From contig NZ_BCTO01000021.1 in the NCBI RefSeq assembly GCF_001571325.1, positions 1 to 64,000 on the forward strand: 64,000 nucleotides of DNA, given 5' to 3'. Of the stretch, positions 17,832 to 26,762 are shown piece after piece. Numbering within the stretch: the first letter of the stretch is position 1; every line of letters starts with the position of its first letter. The translations under genes were made by a program, and so were the position numbers. This DNA is from Delftia tsuruhatensis NBRC 16741. Its GTDB lineage: Bacteria > Pseudomonadota > Gammaproteobacteria > Burkholderiales > Burkholderiaceae_C. The notes under the pieces were generated by a model, which worked only from the letters and a program-made list of their open reading frames with translations, did no database searches and had not been told where the DNA came from.

Positions 17832-18860
17832 ATGCAAGCCAAGCCCCTCTTACAGCCTCTCTCTCACCTGCCGCGCCGCACCCTGCTTTCCCTGGGCGCG
17901 GGCCTTTGCGCCGCGCTGTGCGGCCTCACCCTGGCCCGCACGGCCCATGCGGCCGACGCCTATCCGAGCAAGCCCGTCAAGCTCATCGTGCCCTTTGCGG
18001 CCGGCGGCTCCACCGACATCGTCGCGCGCGTGATCGCCGAAGGCCTGCGCAGCACGCTGGGCCAGCCCGTGGTGGTGGACAACAAGGCCGGCGCGGGCGG
18101 CCTGATCGGTACCGAAAGCATTGCCCAGGCCGCGCCAGACGGATACACCATCGGCATGGCCACGGTGAGCACGGCCACCATCAACCCCTCGCTGTACACG
18201 CGCGCCGCCAGGCTGGAAGGCAGGCTCCTGCCCGTGGCCAACCTGGTGACCATGCCATCGGTCTACATGGTCCATCCCAAGATGGGCGTCAAGGATTTCG
18301 CGGGGTTCCTGGCCAGGCTGCGCGCCCAGCCCGGCGCCTACAGTGCGGGCGTGCCGGGCCTGGGCACGCTGGGCCATCTGATGGTGGCGTCCTTCAACGA
18401 GACCATGAAGACCCAGATCCAGATCGTGCCCTATCGCGGCAACGGCCCGGCCCTCAACGACGCCCTGGCGGGCATGGTGCAGGTGATGACCGATCAGCTG
18501 CCTTCGGCCATGCCCCAGATCAAGGGTGGCAAGCTCATCCCCGTGGCACTGTCGGGCGACAGCCGCTCGCCCGATCTGCCCGATGTACCCACCTTCAAGG
18601 AGCTGGGCTATGCGCAGCTCAACGAGCTGGGCATCAGCTGGTTCGGCCTGGTCGTGCCGGCCGGCACGCCGCCTGCCATCGTCCGGCAGTTGCAGGAAGC
18701 GTCCACGAAGGCCGTGCGCCTGCCCGAGGTGCAAAAGCACCTGAAGCTGCTGGGCGCATCGGTCACCGAGATGGACCAGGGCCGCTTCCCTGCCCAGATC
18801 GCCAGCGAACTGCAGCGCAACAAGGCGCTGCTGGACAAGGCAGGAGTGAAGCCGGAATGA
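17832..18860 (+). CDS. Bug/TctC-type periplasmic solute receptor
   Basis: A 342-residue periplasmic binding protein of the tripartite tricarboxylate transporter receptor family. A signal peptide with an Arg-Arg pair ([10 protein letters not shown]) ends at AHAAD. The family hallmark [19 protein letters not shown] follows, then [15 protein letters not shown]. No TctA or TctB gene is nearby. Its stop codon overlaps the start of an M20 hydrolase by four bases (ATGA), so the two form one translational unit. The ligand is probably what the hydrolase cleaves or releases, perhaps an N-acyl amino acid. Confidence 0.92.
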   Translation: MQAKPLLQPLSHLPRRTLLSLGAGLCAALCGLTLARTAHAADAYPSKPVKLIVPFAAGGSTDIVARVIAEGLRSTLGQPVVVDNKAGAGGLIGTESIAQAAPDGYTIGMATVSTATINPSLYTRAARLEGRLLPVANLVTMPSVYMVHPKMGVKDFAGFLARLRAQPGAYSAGVPGLGTLGHLMVASFNETMKTQIQIVPYRGNGPALNDALAGMVQVMTDQLPSAMPQIKGGKLIPVALSGDSRSPDLPDVPTFKELGYAQLNELGISWFGLVVPAGTPPAIVRQLQEASTKAVRLPEVQKHLKLLGASVTEMDQGRFPAQIASELQRNKALLDKAGVKPE

Positions 18861-20284
18861 GCGCGGTCGATCATCTCCAGGATTTCTTCCAGCAGCAGTC
18901 CGCGCGCATGGCGGCCCTGGCCGACAGCATCTGGTCGCTGGCCGAGCTGCGCTATGCCGAGACGGCTTCGGCCCAGCTGCACATCGATGCGCTGGAGCAG
19001 GCCGGGTTTCGCATCACACGCGCCCTGGCCGGCATTCCCACCGCCTTTCTGGCCGAATGGGGCGACGAGGGCCCGGTGCTGGCGTTCCTGGGCGAGTACG
19101 ACGCACTGTCGGGCCTGAACCAGCAAAGCGGCGCCCTGGTCTGCACGCCGTCCACCGACAGCCCGGGCCTGGCTGGCCACGGCTGCGGCCACCACCTGCT
19201 GGGCACCTCGGCGCATTTCGCGGCCATCGCGCTGCAGGAGCACCTGCGCCGCAGCGGCGCCAAGGCGCGCGTGCGCTACTACGGCTGCCCGGCCGAAGAA
19301 GGCGGATCGGGCAAGACCTTCATGGCGCGCGCCGGGGTCTTCGACGATGTGGACACGGCGCTGACCTGGCACCCGGCCAGCTTCTCCGGCGTGTTCAGCC
19401 AGAGCACGCTGGCCAATATCCAGGCGAAGTTCGTCTTCCACGGCAAGGCCTCGCATGCCGCGCACTCCCCCCACCTGGGCCGCAGCGCGCTCGACGCCGT
19501 GGAGCTGATGAACGTGGGCGTGAACTACCTGCGCGAACACATGCCCACCGATGCGCGCGTGCACTACGCCATCACCGACTCGGGCGGCCTGTCGCCCAAC
19601 GTGGTGCAGGCGCGCGCCGAGGTGCTGTACCTGGTGAGGGCCGCGCGCAACCACGAGGCGGCCGCACTGTACGAGCGCGTGCAGAACGTGGCGCGCGGCG
19701 CAGCGCTGATGACGGATTGCCGGCTGGAGATCGTCTTCGACAAGGCCTGCTCCAACCTGCTGCAGAACCGCACGCTGAACCAGGTCATGTACGAACAGAT
19801 GCAGGCCCTGGGCCCGCTGCGCGTGGACCCCGGACTGCACAGCCTGGCCGGAGACTTCCAGGCTACGCTGGACAGCAATGACGTAGACCAGGTCAGCCGC
19901 CCGCTGGCCAGCGTGCTGCGCGGCAAGGTGCCGGCCGTGTTCGAGGGCCTGGCGCCCTACGACCCCGCTGTGGAGGGCACCCTGTTCGGCTCCACCGACG
20001 TGGCCGATGTGAGCTGGATCACGCCCACCGTCCAGGCCTGGGTGGCCTGCTACGCCTTCGGCACGCCGCTGCACTCCTGGCAGATGGTCTCGCAGGGCCA
20101 GTCCGGCCTGGCCCACGCCGGCATGGTGCGCGCCGCCCAGGTGATGGCCGCCACCGCCATCGCCCTGCTGCAGCGGCCCGAGCGCATGGCCGAGGCAAAG
20201 GCGGAGCTGCTCGAGCGCCGCGGCGGCAGGCCCTATGCCTGCCCGATTCCTGCGGAGGTGCCCTTGCCGTTCATGCGAGGGTGA
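18857..20284 (+). CDS. M20-family amidohydrolase, AbgB-like
   Basis: A 475-residue metal-dependent amidohydrolase resembling AbgB, the p-aminobenzoyl-glutamate hydrolase B subunit. Metal ligands are seen in HGCGHHLLG near residue 110 and in [13 protein letters not shown] near residue 150. HPASFSG supplies another histidine. The dimerisation-lid region [24 protein letters not shown] follows. It is translationally coupled to the preceding Bug receptor. The exact N-acyl substrate is not readable. No partner AbgA gene is present. Confidence 0.9.
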   Translation: MSAVDHLQDFFQQQSARMAALADSIWSLAELRYAETASAQLHIDALEQAGFRITRALAGIPTAFLAEWGDEGPVLAFLGEYDALSGLNQQSGALVCTPSTDSPGLAGHGCGHHLLGTSAHFAAIALQEHLRRSGAKARVRYYGCPAEEGGSGKTFMARAGVFDDVDTALTWHPASFSGVFSQSTLANIQAKFVFHGKASHAAHSPHLGRSALDAVELMNVGVNYLREHMPTDARVHYAITDSGGLSPNVVQARAEVLYLVRAARNHEAAALYERVQNVARGAALMTDCRLEIVFDKACSNLLQNRTLNQVMYEQMQALGPLRVDPGLHSLAGDFQATLDSNDVDQVSRPLASVLRGKVPAVFEGLAPYDPAVEGTLFGSTDVADVSWITPTVQAWVACYAFGTPLHSWQMVSQGQSGLAHAGMVRAAQVMAATAIALLQRPERMAEAKAELLERRGGRPYACPIPAEVPLPFMRG

Positions 20285-20303
20285 TGTCCTTGGCATCGAC
20301 GAA

Positions 20304-20323
20304 TGTAAGGAAAATTCCTTACA
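20304..20323. promoter_or_regulatory. Palindromic operator of the PrlF-YhaV pair
   Basis: TGTAAGGAA and TTCCTTACA are perfect 9-bp arms around an AA centre, 35 nt before the prlF start codon. In this family the antitoxin binds its own promoter, so this is the likely autoregulatory site. Confidence 0.7.
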
Positions 20324-20357
20324 CTCATCTCCCAAGTCATTTGTGAAGGATTGCGCC

Positions 20358-20678
20358 ATGCCCGACATCCATGAACTGGCCACCCTCACCTCCAAGGGCC
20401 AGGTCACGCTGCCCAAGCCCATACGCCAGGCCTTGGGCGTCGATGCGGGCGGCAAGATTGCATTCCGACTGCGCGAGGATGGCCTGGTCGTTGTCAGCCG
20501 CGCCGAAGAAGGGCATCAGGACCCCGCCATAGCGGCCTTCCTCGATCTGCTGGCTGCCGATATCCAGTCCGGCCAAAGGCTCCAGAGCCTGCCCGACGAC
20601 CTGGCCCGCGACATGCTTGCGCTCGCAGGTCGTACGGTGGACCTGGATGACGATATCCAGGGCGATGTGGTGATCTGA
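20358..20678 (+). CDS. prlF: AbrB/PrlF-type antitoxin
   Basis: A 106-residue type II antitoxin. The N-terminal SpoVT/AbrB swapped-hairpin domain reads LATLTSKGQVTLPKPIRQALGVDAG and continues with KIAFRLREDGLVVVSRA. The C-terminal half is acidic and should mask the toxin. The start at 20358 is supported by an AAGGA box at 20343-20347. Its TGA stop overlaps the toxin ATG by one base (TGATG). Confidence 0.9.
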   Translation: MPDIHELATLTSKGQVTLPKPIRQALGVDAGGKIAFRLREDGLVVVSRAEEGHQDPAIAAFLDLLAADIQSGQRLQSLPDDLARDMLALAGRTVDLDDDIQGDVVI

Positions 20679-21139
20679 TGCAGCGCCACGGCTGGACCCT
20701 GCTGTTCCATGACTGCGTGGTGGAACAGTTGCGCAAATTGCACCAGGCCGCCCGACGCGCAGAGCACAACAGTCCGCAAGACTTCGGCTCCAATGCCAAC
20801 GTCAAACTGTTCAGGGCTCTGAGCCAGTTGATGCTGGAAGTGATTCCCGGCGATCCCTCACGCGACGAATACCGCCAGGGCAATACGCTGGGAGCCAGCC
20901 ACCGCCACTGGCGGCGGGCCAAGATCGGCAGAAGGTTCAGGCTGTTCTTCCGGTACGACTCCCGCTCCAGGGTGATCGTCTTCGCATGGGTCAACGACGA
21001 GCAGACCCTTCGCTCGTCGGGCAGCGCGTCCGACCCCTATGCAGTTTTCGAAAAAATGCTCGGACGCGGCCATCCGCCCGACGATTGGGAAGATCTGAAA
21101 GCGGCCAGCACGGAACATTGGCACGCTGGCCCGCGGTAG
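20678..21139 (+). CDS. yhaV: YhaV-type toxin (RelE-fold endoribonuclease)
   Basis: A 153-residue toxin that cuts RNA when free of PrlF. The family opening GWTLLFHDCVVEQLRKL and the central LGASHRHWRRAKIGRRFRLFFRYDS are clear, as is VIVFAWVNDEQTLR. The Arg- and His-rich middle carries the expected catalytic residues. The length is typical, with no sign of damage. Translationally coupled to the antitoxin. Confidence 0.92.
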   Translation: MQRHGWTLLFHDCVVEQLRKLHQAARRAEHNSPQDFGSNANVKLFRALSQLMLEVIPGDPSRDEYRQGNTLGASHRHWRRAKIGRRFRLFFRYDSRSRVIVFAWVNDEQTLRSSGSASDPYAVFEKMLGRGHPPDDWEDLKAASTEHWHAGPR

Positions 21140-21271
21140 CCGGGCACCCGGCCTTTGCGCTGCCGCAAACCCGCCCCGCCGCCGCGTTGACCCATCACAA
21201 GCCCTCCACGCCATGCCACGGCGATAGTCGGATCGGGACCCCACCGATACCTACAAACCACAGGAGGACTT

Positions 21272-21415
21272 GTGAAGCTGATGATCGATCTCTTTTCCAC
21301 CGACTACGGGCTGATGAGCCTGGGCGTCATCGTCTTCATCCTGATCATGGCGGGCTTTTTCCTGCGCCTGTTCCTGGGCAAGATGAAGCACGTGGCCAAC
21401 AAGCCGCTTGAATGA
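21272..21415 (+). CDS. DUF3149 small membrane protein, 47 aa
   Basis: A GTG-initiated reading frame with a textbook ribosome-binding site (AGGAGG ten bases upstream). The product has one membrane helix (SLGVIVFILIMAGFFLRLFLG) followed by KMKHVANKPLE. Length and sequence match the DUF3149 family of small betaproteobacterial proteins, whose role is unknown. It is followed by a G+C-rich hairpin at 21421-21446. Confidence 0.82.
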   Translation: MKLMIDLFSTDYGLMSLGVIVFILIMAGFFLRLFLGKMKHVANKPLE

Positions 21416-21420
21416 AAAGA

Positions 21421-21446
21421 TGCCCAGGCAGGGCCTGGCCTGGGCA
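21421..21446. terminator. Probable terminator hairpin
   Basis: TGCCCAGGC (21421-21429) pairs perfectly with GCCTGGGCA (21438-21446). The T tract afterwards is poor. An AAAAGA run on the other side gives a better T tract for slyX transcription on the minus strand. Confidence 0.55.
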
Positions 21447-21467
21447 TTCGCATGCAGCCCTGCGCAC

Positions 21468-21725
21468 TCAATAGTGCGGGGGCAGCTCGTCGCGCAGATG
21501 GGTCGCACCGCCAGCAGGCCCGCCCTCCGGCACCCGTCGGCGCAGGTCGCGCAGCTCGTCCAGGAGCCGGTCGATCTGCTGCTGCTGGCGGTAGATGGTC
21601 AGGTTCAGTTGCTCCAGCAGGTCGTCGGTGTAGCTGGCCTTGATCTCCAGCTCCATCACGCGCGCCTGCAGGGCCTGGGCCTCGTCGCGTTCGCCGCTGC
21701 GCTCGTTGTCCCCAGCCACGCTCAC
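21468..21725 (-). CDS. slyX: SlyX family coiled-coil protein
   Basis: An 85-residue protein made of one long coiled coil (VMELEIKASYTDDLLEQLN then YRQQQQIDRLLDELRDLRRR), the SlyX pattern, with a loose PPHY C-terminus. Translation most likely starts at a GTG (21725), which overlaps the stop codon of the upstream aminotransferase (GTGA). The two are thus coupled. SlyX's function is unknown. Confidence 0.88.
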   Translation of the reverse strand: MSVAGDNERSGERDEAQALQARVMELEIKASYTDDLLEQLNLTIYRQQQQIDRLLDELRDLRRRVPEGGPAGGATHLRDELPPHY

Positions 21726-22918
21726 GCCTTGAGCGCCTGGGCCAGGCGGGCGATGCCTTCGCGGATCTTGTCCTCGTCGGCCGTGGCGAACGAGAGGCGG
21801 AAGCTGGTGGCATCGGGGTTTTGCGCGAAGAACGGCGCGCCCGGCACAAAGGCCACGCCCTGGGCGATGGCCCGCTTGGCCAGCTCGCCGGCATCGGCCA
21901 GCGCGCCGCCCTTGCCGGTCAGGCGCACCCACAGGAACAGGCCGCCCTGGGGCTGCAGGAATTCCACGGCATCGCCGAGGTGCTCGCGCAGCGCATCGCC
22001 CATGGCCTTGGCGCGGCGCGCATAGACCTCGCGCACATGGGCCAGCGTGGCGGGCATGGCGCCGGACTTCAGGTACTGCGCGGCCGTGGCCTGGGCAAAG
22101 GTGCTGGTGTGGGCGTCGCTGAACTGCTTGCACATCACGGCGCGGGCCAGCAGCTCGGGCGGGGCCACCAGCCAGCCGATGCGCAGGCCGGGGCTGAGCA
22201 CCTTGCTCAGCGAGCCGCAGTGCGCCAGCCAATCGCGGCTGCCGGGCACCTGGCTGGACAGGGCCAGCAGGCTGGGAGGTGGCGCCTCGCCAAAATACAG
22301 GTCGCCGTAGGGATCGTCTTCCACCACCAGGGTCTGGTACTTGACGGCCAGCTCCAGCACCTTCTTGCGGCGCTCCAGGCTCAGCATGGCGCCGCTGGGA
22401 TTGCCGAAGGTGGGGATCAGGTAGACCAGCTTGGGGCGGTGCTCGGCAATGAGCTTTTCCAGCGCATCGACCTGGGCGCCTTCGGCATCGATGGGCGCGC
22501 TGATGACTTGCGCGCCGTACAGGCGAAAGCACTGGATGGTGGCCAGGAAGGTCGGGCCTTCCACGATGACCTTGTCGCCGGGGTTGATCATGGTCTTGCC
22601 CAGCAGGTCCAGCGCCTGCTGGCTGCCCGTGGTGACCACCAGCTGCTCGGGGGCCAGCTCACGCACGCCCTTGCCGGCCATGAAGGCGGCGATCTGCTCG
22701 CGCAGCGGCTGGTAGCCCTCGGTGGCGCCGTACTGCAGCGCCGCGCCCGGCTCCTGCTGCAGCGCTGCCTGGGAGGCGGCGCTGATGCCGGCCACGTCGA
22801 ACATGGCGCTGTCCGGGAAACCACCCGCGAAGCTGATGATGCCGGGCTTGCCCAGCAGCTTGAACAGCTCGCGGATGGCGGAGGTTTCTACGTTGTTCAG
22901 ACGGTCGGCGAATTGCAT
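21722..22918 (-). CDS. PLP-dependent aminotransferase (LysN/2-aminoadipate type)
   Basis: A 398-residue fold-type I aminotransferase without a DNA-binding domain. Features are the FAGGFPDSAMFD start typical of the LysN/MocR catalytic group, TTGSQQALDLLGK, IPTFGNPSGA, VVEDDPYGDL and the Schiff-base region CGSLSKVLSPGLRIGW. The C-terminus carries FRLSFATADEDKI. Likely substrates are amino acids with 2-oxoglutarate; the exact one is unknown. The start at 22918 removes an unsupported extension. Coupled to slyX. Confidence 0.92.
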   Translation of the reverse strand: MQFADRLNNVETSAIRELFKLLGKPGIISFAGGFPDSAMFDVAGISAASQAALQQEPGAALQYGATEGYQPLREQIAAFMAGKGVRELAPEQLVVTTGSQQALDLLGKTMINPGDKVIVEGPTFLATIQCFRLYGAQVISAPIDAEGAQVDALEKLIAEHRPKLVYLIPTFGNPSGAMLSLERRKKVLELAVKYQTLVVEDDPYGDLYFGEAPPPSLLALSSQVPGSRDWLAHCGSLSKVLSPGLRIGWLVAPPELLARAVMCKQFSDAHTSTFAQATAAQYLKSGAMPATLAHVREVYARRAKAMGDALREHLGDAVEFLQPQGGLFLWVRLTGKGGALADAGELAKRAIAQGVAFVPGAPFFAQNPDATSFRLSFATADEDKIREGIARLAQALKA

Positions 22919-23098
22919 GGGCAGGATTCTCGTTGTCGATGCGATGAAAAGGCGAAGCCTGCATTGTCGCCAATCCTGCCGCAGCTTTCCTGCACGATTA
23001 GAAGTCCCCTGAGTCGCTTCGCGCCTTCCCGTTGCACGGCGCCCCCCCAAGGGGGACGACGCCATCTCTGCCCCCTCTCTCCCGGAAGGCAGCTGCGT

Positions 23099-24085
23099 TC
23101 AATCCACCTTGATGTCGGCCCTGGCGGCCACGGCGCGCATCTGCGGCAGTTCGCGCTCTATGCGCTCCTGCAGCGCGCTGCCCGGACCCCATGCGGGCGA
23201 CAGGCCGATGTCCACCAGCTTCTTCTTCATGGCCGGCTCGGCCATGGTGTCAGCCAGCGCCTTTTCCAGCTTCTTCTGGATGGGAGCGGGCAGGCCGGCC
23301 GGTGCAAGGAAGGCAAACCAGGTGTCCATGGCAAAGCCGGGGTAGCCGCTTTCGGCCACGGTGGGCACCTGGGGCAGCAGGGGCAGGCGCTGCGGGCCCA
23401 GCGCTGCGATGGGACGGATCTTGCCGGCCTTGATCAGCGGCGTGGTGGCCACCACCGTGTCCACGGCCACCTGCACCTGGCCGCCCATCAGCGCGGTCAG
23501 GCTGGGCGAGCTGCCGTTGAAGGGCACGTGCACCATGCGCATGCCCGTGGCGGTCTTGAGCATTTCGCCACCGAAGTGCACCGACGACCCCGTGCCGAAG
23601 GAGCAGTAGGACAGCTTGTCCGGATCGGTCTTGGCCAGGGCCACGAGTTCAGGCAGGGTGCGTGCAGGCGTTTCGTTGTGCGCCACCAGCACCAGCCCCA
23701 TGTCGGCCACCAGGCCCAGCGGCGTGAAGCTGCGCAGCGGATCGTAGGGCAGCGGGTTGCGGATCACGGGGTTCAGCGTCAGCGTGGTGCTGGCGCCCAG
23801 CAGCAGCGTGTAGCCATCGGGCGGCGCCTTGGCCACCAGCGCGCCAGCCACCACGGTGCCCGCGCCGGGACGGTTTTCCACCACCACGGGCTGGCCCAGG
23901 CGCTCTCCCAGCGATGTGGCCAGCAGGCGGCCCAGGATGTCGGTGGCGCCGCCGGGCGCAAAGGGCACGACCAGCTTGATCGGGCGATCCGGGTAGGACT
24001 GGGCCTGGGCATGCGCCAAGGGCAAGGCAAGCGCAGCGGCGCCGGCCATCAGGCACGACAGAAAACGGGAACGGGACAAGGCCAT
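23099..24085 (-). CDS. Bug/TctC-type periplasmic solute receptor
   Basis: A 328-residue receptor. A signal peptide ends near AHAQAQ, and the hallmark YPDRPIKLVVPFAPGGATD follows, then VVVENRPGAGTVVAG. A CAGGAGAT ribosome-binding site precedes the ATG at 24085. It lies downstream of the amidase gene on the same strand, separated by about 100 nt that contain a 7-bp tandem repeat. No TctAB genes are adjacent. The ligand may be the amide that the amidase hydrolyses. Confidence 0.92.
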   Translation of the reverse strand: MALSRSRFLSCLMAGAAALALPLAHAQAQSYPDRPIKLVVPFAPGGATDILGRLLATSLGERLGQPVVVENRPGAGTVVAGALVAKAPPDGYTLLLGASTTLTLNPVIRNPLPYDPLRSFTPLGLVADMGLVLVAHNETPARTLPELVALAKTDPDKLSYCSFGTGSSVHFGGEMLKTATGMRMVHVPFNGSSPSLTALMGGQVQVAVDTVVATTPLIKAGKIRPIAALGPQRLPLLPQVPTVAESGYPGFAMDTWFAFLAPAGLPAPIQKKLEKALADTMAEPAMKKKLVDIGLSPAWGPGSALQERIERELPQMRAVAARADIKVD

Positions 24086-24145
24086 GGCACGGATCTCCTG
24101 GGGAACGAGGGAACGGGAACCTGGGAACAAGCTCAATGCGGCAAT

Positions 24146-24194
24146 TCAGTCGTCAGTCGTCAGTCGTCAGTCGTCAGTCGTCAGTCTTCAGTCG
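24146..24194. repeat. Seven-copy 7-bp tandem repeat (TCAGTCG)
   Basis: The unit TCAGTCG is repeated seven times without spacing. The sixth copy ends in T instead of G. The last copy includes the amidase stop codon. The array therefore spans the amidase/Bug-receptor junction and could vary in length by slippage. Confidence 0.93.
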
Positions 24195-25675
24195 AGCAGC
24201 GGGCTGCGCACGCGCGACAAGCCGCTGGCCTGGTCATAGGCATGGCCGATCTGCAGCACGGCCAGGTCGGCCTGCGCCGGGCCGATGATCTGCAGCCCGG
24301 CAGGCAAGCCCTGCGGCCCGAAGCCCGCAGGCGCGGCCAGGGCCGGAAGGCCGGCCATGGTGGCAGGCACCACGGTCTGCATCCAGCGGTGGTAGGTGTC
24401 CATCTCGCGGCCGTCCACGGCGTGAGGCCAGTCCAGCGCTGCGTCGAAGGGAAAGACCTGGGCGGAAGGCAGCACCAGAAAGTCGTAGCTGTCGAACAGG
24501 CGGCGCAATGTTTCATACCAGGCCGAGCGCACGCGCGCCGCGTCATAGACGGCCATGGCCGGCAGCGCCAGGCCGCGCTCGATTTCCCAGACGGCCTCGG
24601 GCTTGAGCAGGGCATGCGTGACCGGGTCGCGGTACAGGGCGGCGTTGGCACCGGCCACGCTGAAGCTGCGCAGGTCGATCCAGGCGCGCCACAGGCGTTC
24701 GAAGTCGAAGGCCGGCACGGCCTCTTCCACCGTGCAGCCGATGGTCTTGAAATGCTGCAGCGCCGCGCGGCAGGTCTCCAGCAGGCCAGGCTCGGTGGGC
24801 AGGTGCCCGCCCAGGTCCCCCAGCCAGCCGATACGCAGGCCCTTGCAGTCGCGCTGCAGCTGCGCGGTCCAGTCCTGGGGCGGCTCGCTGCGGCGGGTCA
24901 GTGGCAGGCGCGCATCAAAGCCTGCCTGCACGGACAGCAGCAGGGCCAGGTCGGGGATGTCGCGCGCCATGGGGCCGGCGACGCTGAACTGCTGGAAGAA
25001 CACCTCTTCCGAGGGGCCATGCGGCACGCAGCCCACCGAGGTGCGCAGTCCGTAGACATGGTTGAAGGCGGCCGGCGTGCGCAGCGAGCCCATCATGTCC
25101 GAGCCATCGGCCACGGGCAGCATGCGCAGCGCCACGGCCACGCCCGCCCCGCCGCTGCTGCCGCCTGCCGATCGCGAAGGATCGAAGGCATTGCGCGTGG
25201 TCCCGTAGACCGGGTTGTAGGTATGCCCGCCCAGGCCGAACTCGGGCGAATTGCTGCGTGCCACGAAGAGCGCACCGCCTGCGCGCATGCGCTCGAACAC
25301 CACGCAATCGGCCTGCGACAGCTGGTTCGCGAAGATCGGCGATCCCTTGGTCGTGACCATGCCTGCGGCCGGCATGATGTCCTTGGGCGCCTGCGGAAAG
25401 CCGTGCAGCGGCCCCAGGCTCTGGCCGCGCGCCAGCAGCGTATCCAGCTCGCGGGAGCGGCCGCGCAGCCAGTCCCGGTCCAGCGGAGCCACCAGCGCGT
25501 TGACCACGGGGTTGAGCCGGTCGATCTGGGCGCAGTAGGCATCCAGCACTTCCAGGCAGGACAGCTCGCGGCCGTGGATGGCCTTGGACAGCGCGACGGC
25601 CGACATCTCCACCACGGCACCGCCCCCGGTGGCCAGACCCGGCTGCAGCGCAGCGGCGCTTGTGCTTGACTCCAT
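24188..25675 (-). CDS. Amidase-signature family hydrolase
   Basis: A 495-residue amidase. The Ser-cisSer-Lys triad elements are visible: PKDIMPAAGMVTTKGS gives the Lys, SAGGSSGGAGVAVALRMLP the glycine/serine-rich signature, and ADGSDMMGSLRTPAAFN the nucleophilic serine region. SPEFGLGGHTYNPVYGTTRN is the usual preceding segment. It probably forms an operon with the Bug receptor downstream and faces a divergent LysR gene at 25792. Substrate unknown. Confidence 0.93.
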   Translation of the reverse strand: MESSTSAAALQPGLATGGGAVVEMSAVALSKAIHGRELSCLEVLDAYCAQIDRLNPVVNALVAPLDRDWLRGRSRELDTLLARGQSLGPLHGFPQAPKDIMPAAGMVTTKGSPIFANQLSQADCVVFERMRAGGALFVARSNSPEFGLGGHTYNPVYGTTRNAFDPSRSAGGSSGGAGVAVALRMLPVADGSDMMGSLRTPAAFNHVYGLRTSVGCVPHGPSEEVFFQQFSVAGPMARDIPDLALLLSVQAGFDARLPLTRRSEPPQDWTAQLQRDCKGLRIGWLGDLGGHLPTEPGLLETCRAALQHFKTIGCTVEEAVPAFDFERLWRAWIDLRSFSVAGANAALYRDPVTHALLKPEAVWEIERGLALPAMAVYDAARVRSAWYETLRRLFDSYDFLVLPSAQVFPFDAALDWPHAVDGREMDTYHRWMQTVVPATMAGLPALAAPAGFGPQGLPAGLQIIGPAQADLAVLQIGHAYDQASGLSRVRSPLLD

Positions 25676-25791
25676 GGATTTCCTCGTTTTCGTGACAGAA
25701 CGAAGTCAGCATAAGCAGGCGCAAATATTTCGACAATCGCCATTTTCTCGGCTTATCGTTGCGTTTTCCGCAAACCATAAATGGGAGCCAC

Positions 25792-26700
25792 ATGCTTTCC
25801 AACCGCCTTCAGGACACGGCCCTGCGCTACTTTCTCGAAGTGGTGCGCAGCGGCTCGGTCAGCGATGCCGCCGCGCGGCTCAACGTCTCGCCCTCGGCCG
25901 TGAGCCGCCAGGTCGCCGGTCTGGAAGAGATGCTGGGCGTGCCGCTGTTCGAGCGCCGCCCGCGCGGCATGGCGCCCAGCCCGGCAGGCGAGCTGCTGGC
26001 CGCCCACGCGCGCCGCGGTGCGCTGGAGGCCGACCGCGTGGTCTCGGACATCGAGGCCCTGCAGGGCCTGCGCCGGGGCGTGGTGCGCGTGTGCAGCTCG
26101 GGCGGCTTTGCCATCGAATTCCTGCCGCGCGCCATGGCGCTGTTTCGTGAACAGTACCCGGGCATGCAGTTCCACCTGCGCGTGGAAGCACCTGCCGCCG
26201 TGACCCAGGCCGTGCTGGGCGGCGAGGCCGATGTCGGCCTGACCTACAGCCGTGCGGCGGCACGCGATATCGAGGTCTGGCACCGCCAGGTCTCGCCCGT
26301 GGTCGCCATCATGCGGCCCGACCACGCACTGGCCCGGCATGCCAGCATCACCCTGGCCCAGATGCATCCCCATGCCATTGCCCTGCCCGAGGACGCCAAC
26401 ACCGCGCGCCAGCTGTTCGACATTGCCTGCAGCCACCGGCGCCTGGTGTTCGAGCCTGCCCTGGTCAGCGGCCAGTTCGAGACCCTGGTGCACTTCGTGC
26501 TGCATGGCGGCGGCCTGTCATTGGGTGGTGAGGTCACCATGCGCGAGCGTGTGCGCCGTGGCGAACTGCATGCGGTGCCCATACGCGAACGCGGCATGAA
26601 TGCACGCGCCATCGAGCTGCAGACGCTGGCAGGCCGCACGCTGTCCAAGGGAGTGCGGGCCTTCGTGGAGCATCTGCGGGAGCTGCTGCCTCCCGGGTAA
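25792..26700 (+). CDS. LysR-family regulator of the amidase/Bug unit
   Basis: A 302-residue LysR regulator. The helix-turn-helix includes YFLEVVRSGSVSDAAARLN and SPSAVSRQVAGLEEMLGV. The start at 25792 has a GGGAG box five bases upstream, better supported than an upstream TTG. It is divergent from the amidase by 116 bp and is the probable regulator of that unit. Confidence 0.92.
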   Translation: MLSNRLQDTALRYFLEVVRSGSVSDAAARLNVSPSAVSRQVAGLEEMLGVPLFERRPRGMAPSPAGELLAAHARRGALEADRVVSDIEALQGLRRGVVRVCSSGGFAIEFLPRAMALFREQYPGMQFHLRVEAPAAVTQAVLGGEADVGLTYSRAAARDIEVWHRQVSPVVAIMRPDHALARHASITLAQMHPHAIALPEDANTARQLFDIACSHRRLVFEPALVSGQFETLVHFVLHGGGLSLGGEVTMRERVRRGELHAVPIRERGMNARAIELQTLAGRTLSKGVRAFVEHLRELLPPG

Positions 26701-26762
26701 GAAGACGAAGTAGAAGAAGCAGAGAAAGACGGAAGGGATGGACTGCAGGCCGGCGCCCGTGC

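Noticed and set aside
24146-24194. Short regular repeat as a possible CRISPR array
   Set aside because: The 7-bp units are directly adjacent with no spacers, so this is a microsatellite.
21821-25669. A 1282-codon plus-strand open frame
   Set aside because: It is the shadow of the aminotransferase, Bug receptor and amidase genes, all of which have strong family matches on the minus strand.
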